DNA from: an uncultured Pelagibacteraceae bacterium
GTDB taxonomy: Bacteria > Pseudomonadota > Alphaproteobacteria > Pelagibacterales > Pelagibacteraceae
DNA: 51,655 nucleotides
Assembly (NCBI GenBank): GCA_902588255.1
Contig: CACIOK010000004.1
Location: forward strand, 7,501-59,155
Reading direction: 5' to 3'
Shown here: in pieces, positions 13,995 to 23,296 of the stretch
Numbering within the stretch: the stretch's first letter is position 1
Layout of the letters: every line of letters begins with the position of its first letter
Made by a program: the position numbers and the translations under genes
The notes under the pieces: model-generated
Told to the model about the DNA's origin: nothing
Database searches by the model: none
Seen by the model: the letters and a program-made list of their open reading frames with translations, nothing else

Positions 13995-15095
13995 AAAATA
14001 GTATAAAATAACAAATATAAAAGCTAAAAATCCAAAAATAATTAACTCTTTTTTAAAAGTATAAATTCTTTTCTTTATATCCATAAAAAAACTTGTTTTC
14101 ATACTCAAAGAATTCTCGTCGGTTGATTGCGTTACAAATCCACCACTTCTTCCAATTGATAAAAATTTTTTTTTTCTCTGATTTATAATTTCATCTCTAC
14201 TAAGATCTTTTAGGTCGTTTAAATTTTTAAATATTGAATTTTTAATATTTTTTAAAATAAAATCTCTATCTCTATGGGCACCCCCAACTGGCTCAGTTAT
14301 AATTTCATCTATTACTCCTAAATTTAATAAATCTTTTGCTGAAAGTTTCATGGCCTTTGCAGCCTCCAAAGTTTTTGTAGGATCTCTCCAAAGAATAGTT
14401 GCACATCCTTCTGGCGAAATTACAGAATATATCGCATTTGAAAGCATAAGAACTTTGCTTGATGAAGATAGTGCCACAGCTCCACCCGAGCCACCTTCGC
14501 CAATTATTACTGATATAGTTGGAACCCCTAATTCCATACTGCACTCGATAGTTTTTGCAATCGCTTCCGCTTGACCTCTCTCCTCGGCACCAACTCCTGG
14601 ATAAGCTCCTGGAGTATCTATGAAAAATATAATTGGAATTTTAAATTTATCTGCCAATCTCATTAATCTTATAGTTTTTCTATATCCTTCAGGTCTCATC
14701 ATTCCAAAATTTCTTTTGATTCTTGAGTCTAAATCGTCACCCTTTTCTTGTCCTATAACTAAAATTGAATTACCTTCAAATTTGGCAAAACCTGATATTA
14801 CCGATTTATCTTCACCATAAAATCTATCTCCCGACAATGGGATAAATTCTTCAAATAGGTTGTCTATAAAAAACTTTGATTTTGGCCGATCCTCATGTCT
14901 TGCTACTAACGTTATTTGCCAAGGATTTAAGTCTGAATATACTTCTTTTAATTTTTCATCTATTTCTGACTGAATTTTTGAAATTTTATTAGTATCAACT
15001 TCTGAAAGTCCTTCATTGTTATAAGGATCTTTTAATTTATCTAACTCATTCTCTAAATTTTTTATTTTATCTTCAAAATTCAAATAGTTTCTCAT
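13989..15095 (-). CDS. accA: acetyl-CoA carboxylase carboxyltransferase subunit alpha with C-terminal hydrophobic extension
   Basis: GDRFYGEDKSVISG, GEGGSGGAVAL; tail KKELIIFGFLAFIFVILYYFL. Confidence 0.95.
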   Translation of the reverse strand: MRNYLNFEDKIKNLENELDKLKDPYNNEGLSEVDTNKISKIQSEIDEKLKEVYSDLNPWQITLVARHEDRPKSKFFIDNLFEEFIPLSGDRFYGEDKSVISGFAKFEGNSILVIGQEKGDDLDSRIKRNFGMMRPEGYRKTIRLMRLADKFKIPIIFFIDTPGAYPGVGAEERGQAEAIAKTIECSMELGVPTISVIIGEGGSGGAVALSSSSKVLMLSNAIYSVISPEGCATILWRDPTKTLEAAKAMKLSAKDLLNLGVIDEIITEPVGGAHRDRDFILKNIKNSIFKNLNDLKDLSRDEIINQRKKKFLSIGRSGGFVTQSTDENSLSMKTSFFMDIKKRIYTFKKELIIFGFLAFIFVILYYFL

Positions 15096-15217
15096 TTTAT
15101 AACTTCACTATGTTTATAAAGCAAAAAATGGCAATAAAGTGGAAAAATTTTAATTATAATAATAAATTGACTGGTTTGGGAACAAAAAGTTATATTAACC
15201 AATAAAAGATACAAAAA

Positions 15218-17392
15218 ATGAAAGAAAAATACATAAAAATTAGAGACCTTTCTGTATCGGTAAAATTAGCAAATTTTATTAATGTCAAACTGTTGCCAGG
15301 AACTAAAATCAGCAAAGAACGATTTTGGAGTGGGTTTAACAAATATATTCACGAACTTTCACCTAAAAATAAAAATTTAATCGAAAAAAGAGAAAGAATT
15401 CAAAAATTAATTGATACATGGCATAAAGAAAATAAAGATAATAGATTTAATTTAAAAAAGTATACAGATTTTCTAAAAAAAATTGGATATTTAAAAAAAT
15501 CAGGTACCAATTTCAAAATCAAAACCAAAAACGTAGACAATGAAATATCAAGTATCTGTGGTCCTCAATTAGTTTGTCCTGTTTCTAACGCAAGATTTTT
15601 ATTAAATGCTGCAAATGCAAGATGGGTAAGTTTGTATGATAGTTTGTATGGAACAGATTTAATTCCTGAAACCCATGGAGCTTTAAGAGGAAAAACTTAT
15701 AACCCGATAAGAGGTAAGAAAGTAATTCTTTATGCACGTGATTTGTTAGACAAGTATATTCCTCTGGAGGGAAAAAGTTGGAAAGAAATATCAAAAATTC
15801 CAGAAGTAAAAAATAATAAGCTTAATTTAAAACTTAAATATCCCAAGCAGTTTGTTGGATATAGAAAAAAAACTAATAAATTGTGCTCACTTTTATTTAT
15901 AAATAATAATCTTCATATCGATATTTTATTTGATCAAAGTGGAGACATGGAAATTAATAACCCTGAAGGGAATCAAGATGTATTAAAAATACATGATATT
16001 ATTTTAGAATCTGCAATCTCAACTATTTGTGATCATGAGGATAGTGTTGCTGCAGTAGATGCAGAAGATAAAGTTCTTGGTTATCAAAATTGGTTGGGAT
16101 TAATGAAGTTAGAATTAAAGTCAGAATTTAAAAAAAAAGGAAAAAATATTATAAGAAAATTAAATCCTGATAGATATTATGTTTCTTCAAAGGGTAAAAA
16201 AATTAAACTACACGGTAGATCTTTAATGTTAAATAGAAACGTTGGTCATCTTATGACTAATCCTGCGATTCTTTTAAAAGATGGTTCTGAGTGTCCTGAA
16301 GGCATTCTTGATGCTTTTATTACTTCTCTAGCTTGTATTCATGACTTTAAAAGAAAAGGAAATTCAAGAACAAATTCTATTTATATTGTTAAGCCAAAGA
16401 TGCATGGACCTGAAGAATGTGCCTTTACAAATTTAATTTTTGAAAAAGTTGAAAAAGTTTTAAATTTAAAAAAATATCAGATTCTTTGTGGTATTATGGA
16501 TGAAGAAAGAAGAACATCGGTCAATCTGAAAGAATGTATTAGAGCTCTACAAAATAGAGTATTCTTTATAAATACTGGTTTTTTAGACAGAACAGGAGAT
16601 GAGATTCATACCTCAATAGAAGTAGGGCCTATGATTTTAAAAGGTGAAATGAAATCTTCAAAATGGATATCAGCTTACGAAAACAATAATGTTGATGTTG
16701 GTCTTTCATGTGGTTTTTCAGGTAAAGCACAAATAGGAAAAGGTATGTGGGCAATGCCAGATTTAATGAATGATATGATGAAACAAAAAATTACTCATCC
16801 ACTTGCAGGAGCAAATTGTGCATGGGTGCCTTCCCCTACTGCAGCAGCATTGCACGCTCTCCACTATCATGAGGTCAATGTCTTTGCTAAACAAAAAAAA
16901 TTATCAAAAAGAAAAAGTGCAAAACTTGCTGATCTTTTAACTATTCCAATTTCTACTAACCCAAATTGGTCTATGGAAGAAATTAATAGGGAATTAAAAA
17001 ACAATGCACAAGGAATTTTAGGCTATGTAGTTAGATGGGTAGATCAATCTGTAGGTTGTTCTAAAGTGCCCGATATAAATGGAGTAGGTTTGATGGAAGA
17101 CAGGGCAACATGCAGAATAAGTAGTCAGCATATTGCTAATTGGTTACATCATGGCATATGTAGTAAAAAACACGTTTTAGAAATTATGAAAAAAATGGCA
17201 AAAATTGTGGATAGCCAAAACTTAAAAGATCCCAGTATGAAAGGTCAGTCTCCTTATCAAACAATGTCTGGAAATTTCGATAAATCTATAGCATTTAAAG
17301 CTGCCTGCGAACTAGTATTCCATGGAAGATCGCAACCTTCTGGATATACTGAACCAATTCTTCACCTTAATAGGCTTCTTAAAAAAAATTAA
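15218..17392 (+). CDS. glcB: malate synthase G
   Basis: NARWVSLYDSLYGTD, VKPKMHGPEECAFTNLIF, GIMDEERRTSVNL. Confidence 0.96.
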   Translation: MKEKYIKIRDLSVSVKLANFINVKLLPGTKISKERFWSGFNKYIHELSPKNKNLIEKRERIQKLIDTWHKENKDNRFNLKKYTDFLKKIGYLKKSGTNFKIKTKNVDNEISSICGPQLVCPVSNARFLLNAANARWVSLYDSLYGTDLIPETHGALRGKTYNPIRGKKVILYARDLLDKYIPLEGKSWKEISKIPEVKNNKLNLKLKYPKQFVGYRKKTNKLCSLLFINNNLHIDILFDQSGDMEINNPEGNQDVLKIHDIILESAISTICDHEDSVAAVDAEDKVLGYQNWLGLMKLELKSEFKKKGKNIIRKLNPDRYYVSSKGKKIKLHGRSLMLNRNVGHLMTNPAILLKDGSECPEGILDAFITSLACIHDFKRKGNSRTNSIYIVKPKMHGPEECAFTNLIFEKVEKVLNLKKYQILCGIMDEERRTSVNLKECIRALQNRVFFINTGFLDRTGDEIHTSIEVGPMILKGEMKSSKWISAYENNNVDVGLSCGFSGKAQIGKGMWAMPDLMNDMMKQKITHPLAGANCAWVPSPTAAALHALHYHEVNVFAKQKKLSKRKSAKLADLLTIPISTNPNWSMEEINRELKNNAQGILGYVVRWVDQSVGCSKVPDINGVGLMEDRATCRISSQHIANWLHHGICSKKHVLEIMKKMAKIVDSQNLKDPSMKGQSPYQTMSGNFDKSIAFKAACELVFHGRSQPSGYTEPILHLNRLLKKN

Positions 17393-18000
17393 TCTGCATT
17401 ATTTCCAACTCCATTTCGATTTTTAAATGCAGAAAATAACGTACCGTCATCTAAATTTTCAATTTCTCCACCCACAGGCAGGCCGTGAGCAAGTTTTGAA
17501 ACTTTTACATTTACACCTTTCAAACTGTCCTTAATGTAATATGCTGTTGTCATTCCTTCGACGGTTGCACTAGTTGCAATAATGACTTCTTCAATTTTAT
17601 CCCTCTTCACCCTTTCAACTAAAGAATTTATTAAGAGGTCTTCTTTCCTTTGTCCAGCAGATGAAACTGTTCCCCCTAATATATGAAAGTACCCTTTATA
17701 TATATTTGAATTTTCTATTGACCATTGATCACCTATTGTCTCAACTATACAAATTTTGTTAAATTTTTGAGTTGTGTTTTCGCAATTATTACAACCTTCT
17801 GTATTAGATTTTAATGTTCCACAAAAGTGACACCTTGATACATTTTTAAAAAGTTTTCCTAAAGCGTTTGCTGTAGGTTTTAATATTTCTTCTCTATTAC
17901 TTATTAATTTAAGAATAATTCGTTTTGCAGACTTTGGTCCCAAACCAGGCAACTTTGATATCAATTTTACTAACTCTTCTATTTCATTAATATCTTGCAT
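17389..18000 (-). CDS. recR: recombination protein RecR
   Basis: LPGLGPKSAKRIILKL, C4 zinc finger CHFCG...CNNC, TOPRIM. Confidence 0.96.
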   Translation of the reverse strand: MQDINEIEELVKLISKLPGLGPKSAKRIILKLISNREEILKPTANALGKLFKNVSRCHFCGTLKSNTEGCNNCENTTQKFNKICIVETIGDQWSIENSNIYKGYFHILGGTVSSAGQRKEDLLINSLVERVKRDKIEEVIIATSATVEGMTTAYYIKDSLKGVNVKVSKLAHGLPVGGEIENLDDGTLFSAFKNRNGVGNNAD

Positions 18001-18004
18001 ATAT

Positions 18005-18331
18005 TTAAAAAGGAAATTTAAGCCCAGGTATACCTAGGCCCCCTGTAGCTTTTGTAATTTCCTCAGTGGTTTTAGATTTTAATTTTATTTTTGCATTATT
18101 ATGAGCAGCCATTATCAAATCTTCAATTATTGTTTTTTCTTCTTTTAAAGTTTCTGGAGAAATATTAATATTAATTATTTCACCATTTCCATTTAAAGTT
18201 ACTTTTACTGAGTTTGCACCTGAAACACCTTGTGCCGTTATATTTTTAATTTTTTCTTGGCTTTCTTTCATTTTTACTTCTAGCTCTTTTGCTTGAGACA
18301 AAATTTTTGAGAAATCATTCATTTTTTTCAC
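18005..18331 (-). CDS. YbaB/EbfC family nucleoid-associated protein
   Basis: Position between dnaX and recR; GLGIPGLKFPF tail. Confidence 0.93.
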   Translation of the reverse strand: MKKMNDFSKILSQAKELEVKMKESQEKIKNITAQGVSGANSVKVTLNGNGEIININISPETLKEEKTIIEDLIMAAHNNAKIKLKSKTTEEITKATGGLGIPGLKFPF

Positions 18332-19988
18332 CTTTTTTTATTTTTACTTCAGTCATTTCTGCGTCAGGAAAATTTTCTAAAATTTTTTTGTAAACAACAC
18401 TTTCTTTATTTTTTTCAAAGATATTTTTCTTAACATTAATTTCCTTTTCTTTTATAGATGGGTCGCCTTTTTCTTTTGAAAGAGTTATTATCCATCTTTT
18501 ATTAGTCCAGTCATATAACTTAGATGTTAATATTTTAATGAACTCTTTATCTAAATCATCATTAAAAGAAATTTCTATTCTTTGTTTTTCAAAACTTACA
18601 AGATTCACATTTTTTTCTAACTCATATTTTAATTTAACTTCTTTTTTTTGAATACAAATTTCTATTAATTCATCAAATGAATTTATTGAAAACTCTTTTA
18701 TTTTATCTTTAATTTGGGCTTCCTCATCAAGTTTTTTTTCTTGTGCAATATTTTTCATTTGACCAATTGTTTTATTTTTTAAATCTAACAAATCATTAGT
18801 TTCCATTTTTTTTTCACTTACAAAATTAATTTCTTTTTCTAATTTATTATTAATATTTTTTTCTTTTTCTAAATCCGTTTTAATCTGTTTTAAATGAATT
18901 AATCTTATTAAAAACATCTCAATAGATAAATTTTGATTTGAAACAATATCTAGCTCATCTATTGCTTTTATTGTGAATTGCCAAAACAATATAATAGTAC
19001 TTTGTTCAATTTTATTTGATATTTTTTTGATTAAATTATATTCCTCATCATTTAAAGAAAAATTATTTCCATCGATTGTTAAGTAATTTATATTTTTAAA
19101 ATAATATAATATTTCTAAAAAATCATTTAAAAAAATTTTTGGTTCAACTCCTTGATCAAATATAGATCTGTAAATTTTTAAAACTTCATTTTCCTTCCCT
19201 TCAAATATTAGTTCAAATAAACTTATTAATTGAGACTTATCAAAATAACCAAAAATTTTTTGCGCCTTATTTAAATTAAACTCCTCACCTTCATCTAAGC
19301 TCAAAAGTGCTCTATCTAGTAACGAAAGAGCATCTCTAACAGAGCCCTCTGAAATTTTGACGATAAGTTTTAAAGCTTCATCACTTACTTTCCCTTTTTC
19401 CTTTTCTTTTATTTTTTTTATATACTCAAATAATTCTAAAGACCTTACTCTTGTTAAATCAAACCTTTGGCATCTTGATATAACTGTAACAGGAATTTTT
19501 TTAATCTCTGTTGTAGCAAAAATAAATTTTAAATATTCTGGAGGTTCTTCTAGAGTTTTAAGCAAAGCATTGAATGCTTGTTTGCTAAGCATATGAACTT
19601 CATCAATTATAAATATTTTATATTTTGCGGTGGTAGGACCGTATCTTGAAAATTCAATAAGTTCACGCACATCGTCCACTCCTGTTCGGCTAGCCGCGTC
19701 CATTTCTAAAACATCAATATGGTTTGAATTTGAAATCGCTTTACAATTTTCACAAAAATTATTTTTACAAATATTATCAAAACCATTTGAACAATTAAGA
19801 GATTTTGCAACTATTCTTGCTATTGTAGTTTTTCCAACTCCTCTTATACCTGTAAACAAATATGCATTAGGAACTTTATTAAATTTTATAGAATTTGTAA
19901 TGGTCTCTGAAATAATATTTTGACCTATTAAATCAGAAAAAATTTGTGGTCTATATTTTAATGATAAAACTTTTAAATTTTTATTCAT
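18315..19988 (-). CDS. dnaX: DNA polymerase III subunits gamma/tau
   Basis: LKYRPQIFSDLIGQ, GIRGVGKTTIARIVAK, zinc module CSNGFDNICKNNFCENC. Confidence 0.96.
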   Translation of the reverse strand: MNKNLKVLSLKYRPQIFSDLIGQNIISETITNSIKFNKVPNAYLFTGIRGVGKTTIARIVAKSLNCSNGFDNICKNNFCENCKAISNSNHIDVLEMDAASRTGVDDVRELIEFSRYGPTTAKYKIFIIDEVHMLSKQAFNALLKTLEEPPEYLKFIFATTEIKKIPVTVISRCQRFDLTRVRSLELFEYIKKIKEKEKGKVSDEALKLIVKISEGSVRDALSLLDRALLSLDEGEEFNLNKAQKIFGYFDKSQLISLFELIFEGKENEVLKIYRSIFDQGVEPKIFLNDFLEILYYFKNINYLTIDGNNFSLNDEEYNLIKKISNKIEQSTIILFWQFTIKAIDELDIVSNQNLSIEMFLIRLIHLKQIKTDLEKEKNINNKLEKEINFVSEKKMETNDLLDLKNKTIGQMKNIAQEKKLDEEAQIKDKIKEFSINSFDELIEICIQKKEVKLKYELEKNVNLVSFEKQRIEISFNDDLDKEFIKILTSKLYDWTNKRWIITLSKEKGDPSIKEKEINVKKNIFEKNKESVVYKKILENFPDAEMTEVKIKKGEKNE

Positions 19989-19996
19989 ATTGTTTA

Positions 19997-20080
19997 GGAG
20001 ACTAGAACCTGAATAACTGTCTCTACGATTGCCTCTGTTAAGATCTAGTCGGGTTCAAGCAGCATTCACCTCTAGCCTCC
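19997..20080 (+). ncRNA. ffs: candidate small SRP (4.5S-like) RNA with shortened apical hairpin
   Basis: GGAGACTAGA...TCTAGCCTCC terminal pairing (one G-U); core CTCTGTTAAGATCTAGTCGGGTTCAAGCAGC resembles SRP domain IV CTCTGTTTACCAGGTCAGGTCCGGAAGGAAGCAGC; adjacent to dnaX as in many bacteria. Confidence 0.65.
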
Positions 20081-20136
20081 ATATGTATTATAACAGTAAT
20101 GATTTCTATTCTACAATATTAAAGTATTTAAAAAAA

Positions 20137-20964
20137 TTAATTATCTCGAAACTTATCAGCTGGAAAAACACCTAGAACGTGAAAATCCTCACAGTGTAAA
20201 TCAAGTTCTTCTAGAGATTTTTGTATTCTCGGATCATCAATGTGGCCATCTAAATCACAAAGAAAAAAATATGAAGAGAAAGAATTTGTTTCTGGAAAAC
20301 TCTGTAGTTTAGTTAAATTAACTCCATTAATTGCAAATCCTCCAAGAGATTGATAAAGTGCAGCAGGCTTACTTTTTAATTTAAACAAAAAAGAAGTTAT
20401 ATATTTACCTTTTTCCAAATCTGGCTGGGAAATAGTTTTTCCCATTATTAAAAAACGAGTAACATTCCCTTTTTCATTTTCAATATTTGATGCAACAATA
20501 TCTAATTTATAAATCTCTGCACTTAATTTTGAAGCAATAGCTCCATCATTTTTTATCTTATTTTTTGCAATAAGTGCCGCTGAACCAGCTGTATCGGCAC
20601 GCACGTTTTCATTTAAATTATTTTTTTTTATAAATTCTGAACATTGCGACAATGCTTGAGCGTGAGAATAAACATTATTAACATCTTTCAATTTTATTCC
20701 TGGAAGTGCTAACAAATTATGTTCAATTTTCTGGAAATATTCAGCATATATATTTAAACGATGTTTAAAAATTAAATATTCTATTCCAATATTTCCTGTA
20801 ATTCTATTTGACTCAGGTATAATTATTCTAAGTGTTTTATCTTCTTCTGCTTTTCTAAAACATTCATCAAAGGTTTTACAAGCTACAATTTCTGCATCAG
20901 GATAAAGTTCTTTTGCAGCCAGATGTGAGTAAGCCCCTGGAGAGCCTTGGTAAAGTATTTTCAT
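20137..20964 (-). CDS. pheA: prephenate dehydratase
   Basis: YQGSPGAYSHLAA, SNRITGNIGIEYL, NVTRFLIMG, C-terminal ACT domain. Confidence 0.94.
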   Translation of the reverse strand: MKILYQGSPGAYSHLAAKELYPDAEIVACKTFDECFRKAEEDKTLRIIIPESNRITGNIGIEYLIFKHRLNIYAEYFQKIEHNLLALPGIKLKDVNNVYSHAQALSQCSEFIKKNNLNENVRADTAGSAALIAKNKIKNDGAIASKLSAEIYKLDIVASNIENEKGNVTRFLIMGKTISQPDLEKGKYITSFLFKLKSKPAALYQSLGGFAINGVNLTKLQSFPETNSFSSYFFLCDLDGHIDDPRIQKSLEELDLHCEDFHVLGVFPADKFRDN

Positions 20965-20965
20965 T

Positions 20966-21706
20966 TTATGATTTATATTCCATTATTTTTTTTAAGGCTA
21001 GATAATCTTCTTCTGTATCAATACCTATTGGCGAAGAATTTGCTAGAGCTACATTGATTTTAATACCATTATCTAATGCTCTAAATTGCTCTAGTTTATA
21101 TTGTATTTCATTTTTAGTTTGATCATAATTTACAAATTTTTCTAAAGTATTTACTTTGTAAATATAAATTCCAATATGATGATAAATATTTTCATGCTTA
21201 TTTGAAAAATCTTTTCTTGCAAACTCTGCTGCGATGGGAAAATTCTCATTAGAAAGTTTTTCTTTTAAAGCAACTTTGACGATATTTTCATTATGTAACA
21301 TAGTTTCACTTTTAATTTTTGTAGCCAGAGTTCCAATATCTGCATTATTGTTGATCATAAAATTGTTTAAATTTATTATATCGTTCGCATCTATATTTGG
21401 TTCATCGCCTTGCAAATTTAGAATATAATCAACATTATCAATTCCTAATTTTTTATATCCTTCCAATATACGATCGCTACCTGATTTGTGCCTATCGCTT
21501 GTTAAAACTGCTTCTCCTCCATTTTTTTTAACTGCTTCTAAAATTTCATTATCTTCAGTACAAACTACAACTTTACCTATATTGGTTTTTTTTGCTTTGT
21601 TAAATACATGAGAAATAATGGGCAAATCATTTATTTTTAAAAGTGGTTTACCAGGTAGTCTCGAGGCTGACATTCTTGAGGGAATTAAAATTATTGTTTT
21701 TGGCAT
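20966..21706 (-). CDS. kdsB: 3-deoxy-manno-octulosonate cytidylyltransferase
   Basis: IPSRMSASRLPGKPLL, NLQGDEPNI, HIGIYIYKV. Confidence 0.95.
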   Translation of the reverse strand: MPKTIILIPSRMSASRLPGKPLLKINDLPIISHVFNKAKKTNIGKVVVCTEDNEILEAVKKNGGEAVLTSDRHKSGSDRILEGYKKLGIDNVDYILNLQGDEPNIDANDIINLNNFMINNNADIGTLATKIKSETMLHNENIVKVALKEKLSNENFPIAAEFARKDFSNKHENIYHHIGIYIYKVNTLEKFVNYDQTKNEIQYKLEQFRALDNGIKINVALANSSPIGIDTEEDYLALKKIMEYKS

Positions 21707-21730
21707 TCAAAATTATGTTTAATTAATCTA

Positions 21731-21747
21731 TGCGTCTAACAGACGCA
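21731..21747. promoter_or_regulatory. perfect inverted repeat TGCGTCT-AAC-AGACGCA in divergent kdsB/cytochrome c intergenic region
   Basis: Read directly: 7-bp arms, 3-nt centre, between divergently transcribed genes. Confidence 0.5.
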
Positions 21748-21820
21748 AATTAATAGTTTAAATTAAGTAATTTTCAAATTATTATGTTATACGTCAAAAT
21801 AATTATAATTATATAAATTT

Positions 21821-22354
21821 ATGGACAGTTTTGAGATCAATAAAATAATTACAGCAGTTTTCTTAGTAGTTTTGGTTGTATTTGGTGTTGGTAAAATATC
21901 TGATTTGATTTTTAAAGTAAAAAAACCAGATGTTGATGGATACAAAGTTGAGATTAAAGAAGGAAGTTCATCTGCAACTCTTGTGAGTTCCGAAAGTCAG
22001 GTAGATATCACTGCTTTGTTAGCTATGGGAGATATTGAACATGGCAAAAAAGTTTTTAAAAAGTGCGCTGCATGCCATAGTATTAACCAGGGTGGAGGCA
22101 ATAAAATTGGTCCTAAACTTTGGAATGTAATGTTTAGACCGGTTGGAGCAATATCAGACTACAAATACTCTAAGGCGCTATCAGGTTATAAAAAGGATTG
22201 GAGTTGGGAAGAAATGAATGGCTTTTTAATTAAACCATCATCTTGGATAAAGGGAAATAAAATGGGATTTGCAGGACTAAAAAAAGAAAAAGATAGAGCT
22301 TCAGTTATTTTATATCTAAATCAAAGTAGTGATAATCCAAAACAACTACCTTAA
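21821..22354 (+). CDS. membrane-anchored c-type cytochrome
   Basis: N-terminal TM helix and CAACH haem motif. Confidence 0.92.
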   Translation: MDSFEINKIITAVFLVVLVVFGVGKISDLIFKVKKPDVDGYKVEIKEGSSSATLVSSESQVDITALLAMGDIEHGKKVFKKCAACHSINQGGGNKIGPKLWNVMFRPVGAISDYKYSKALSGYKKDWSWEEMNGFLIKPSSWIKGNKMGFAGLKKEKDRASVILYLNQSSDNPKQLP

Positions 22355-23296
22355 TTTCTCAAAACAATATAATAAAATACTTTTTTGAACATAAATTCTG
22401 TTAAGGGCTTGCTGAAAAACTTTGCTCTGCTTTCCTAAAAAAACATCATTTGATACTTCTGGTCCCCTAGGTAAACAGTGAAGAAAAATTGCATCTTTTT
22501 TTGCACATTTCATAACCGCCGAAGTTACTTTAAACTTTTTAAAATTTTTAATTTTTCTAAATTTATTAACTTTGTCGTTCATTGATATTACTTTATCAGT
22601 GAAAATCACATCACTTCCAATGGCTGCTTCTTTGCTATCATTAAATATTTTTATTTTGCCATTATTTTTTTTAACCCAATTAAGTAATTCTTTATTTGGC
22701 TCATAATTTTTTGGACATCCAATATTTAATTTAAATGAAAATTTTACTGAAGCTTCTATTAGACTATTAAGAACATTATTAGAGTCACCAATCCAACAAA
22801 TTTGTAATTTCGAAATTGATTTTTTTTTAATCTCTTCGATTGTAAATACGTCAGATAAAACCTGTGTCGGATGTGATTTGGGTGATAATCCATTGATCAC
22901 AGGAATGGTCATATATTTTTTTAATATATTTAATTTTTCCTCACTATCTGTTCTGAGCATAAATGCGTTTCCAAAAGAAGATATAATTTTCGCCGTGTCT
23001 AACAAACTTTCTCCTCCTTTATTTAAATGAAGCTCATCAGGTCGTAAAGTAAGTGCTCCTCCATCTAATTGTTTAATTGCTATATAAAAACTCAATCTTG
23101 TTCTTAAGCTTGATTTTTCAAACATCTGAATCAAAAGTTTACCTTTTAATGGAAAGTCTCTGTCCGAGTCTAAAGTACCAAATTTTTTTCTTTTAGATTT
23201 TCTTTTTTTTGCATCAAAAATTATTTTTTTTAATTCCTTACTAGGAATATCTCTAATATTTATAAAATGTTTCATTATACTTCTAGTTCTTTGCAA
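22346..23296 (-). CDS. argF: ornithine carbamoyltransferase
   Basis: FEKSSLRTRLSF (STRTR-like), HPTQVLSD, HCLPRG. Confidence 0.95.
   Translation of the reverse strand: MQRTRSIMKHFINIRDIPSKELKKIIFDAKKRKSKRKKFGTLDSDRDFPLKGKLLIQMFEKSSLRTRLSFYIAIKQLDGGALTLRPDELHLNKGGESLLDTAKIISSFGNAFMLRTDSEEKLNILKKYMTIPVINGLSPKSHPTQVLSDVFTIEEIKKKSISKLQICWIGDSNNVLNSLIEASVKFSFKLNIGCPKNYEPNKELLNWVKKNNGKIKIFNDSKEAAIGSDVIFTDKVISMNDKVNKFRKIKNFKKFKVTSAVMKCAKKDAIFLHCLPRGPEVSNDVFLGKQSKVFQQALNRIYVQKSILLYCFEKLR

Noticed and set aside
19357-19923. Plus-strand ORFs inside dnaX, and similar shadows at 6135, 9205, 14350, 14620, 21234, 23633, 35957, 39982, 46606, 49021
   Set aside because: Antisense to strongly supported genes with no independent motif
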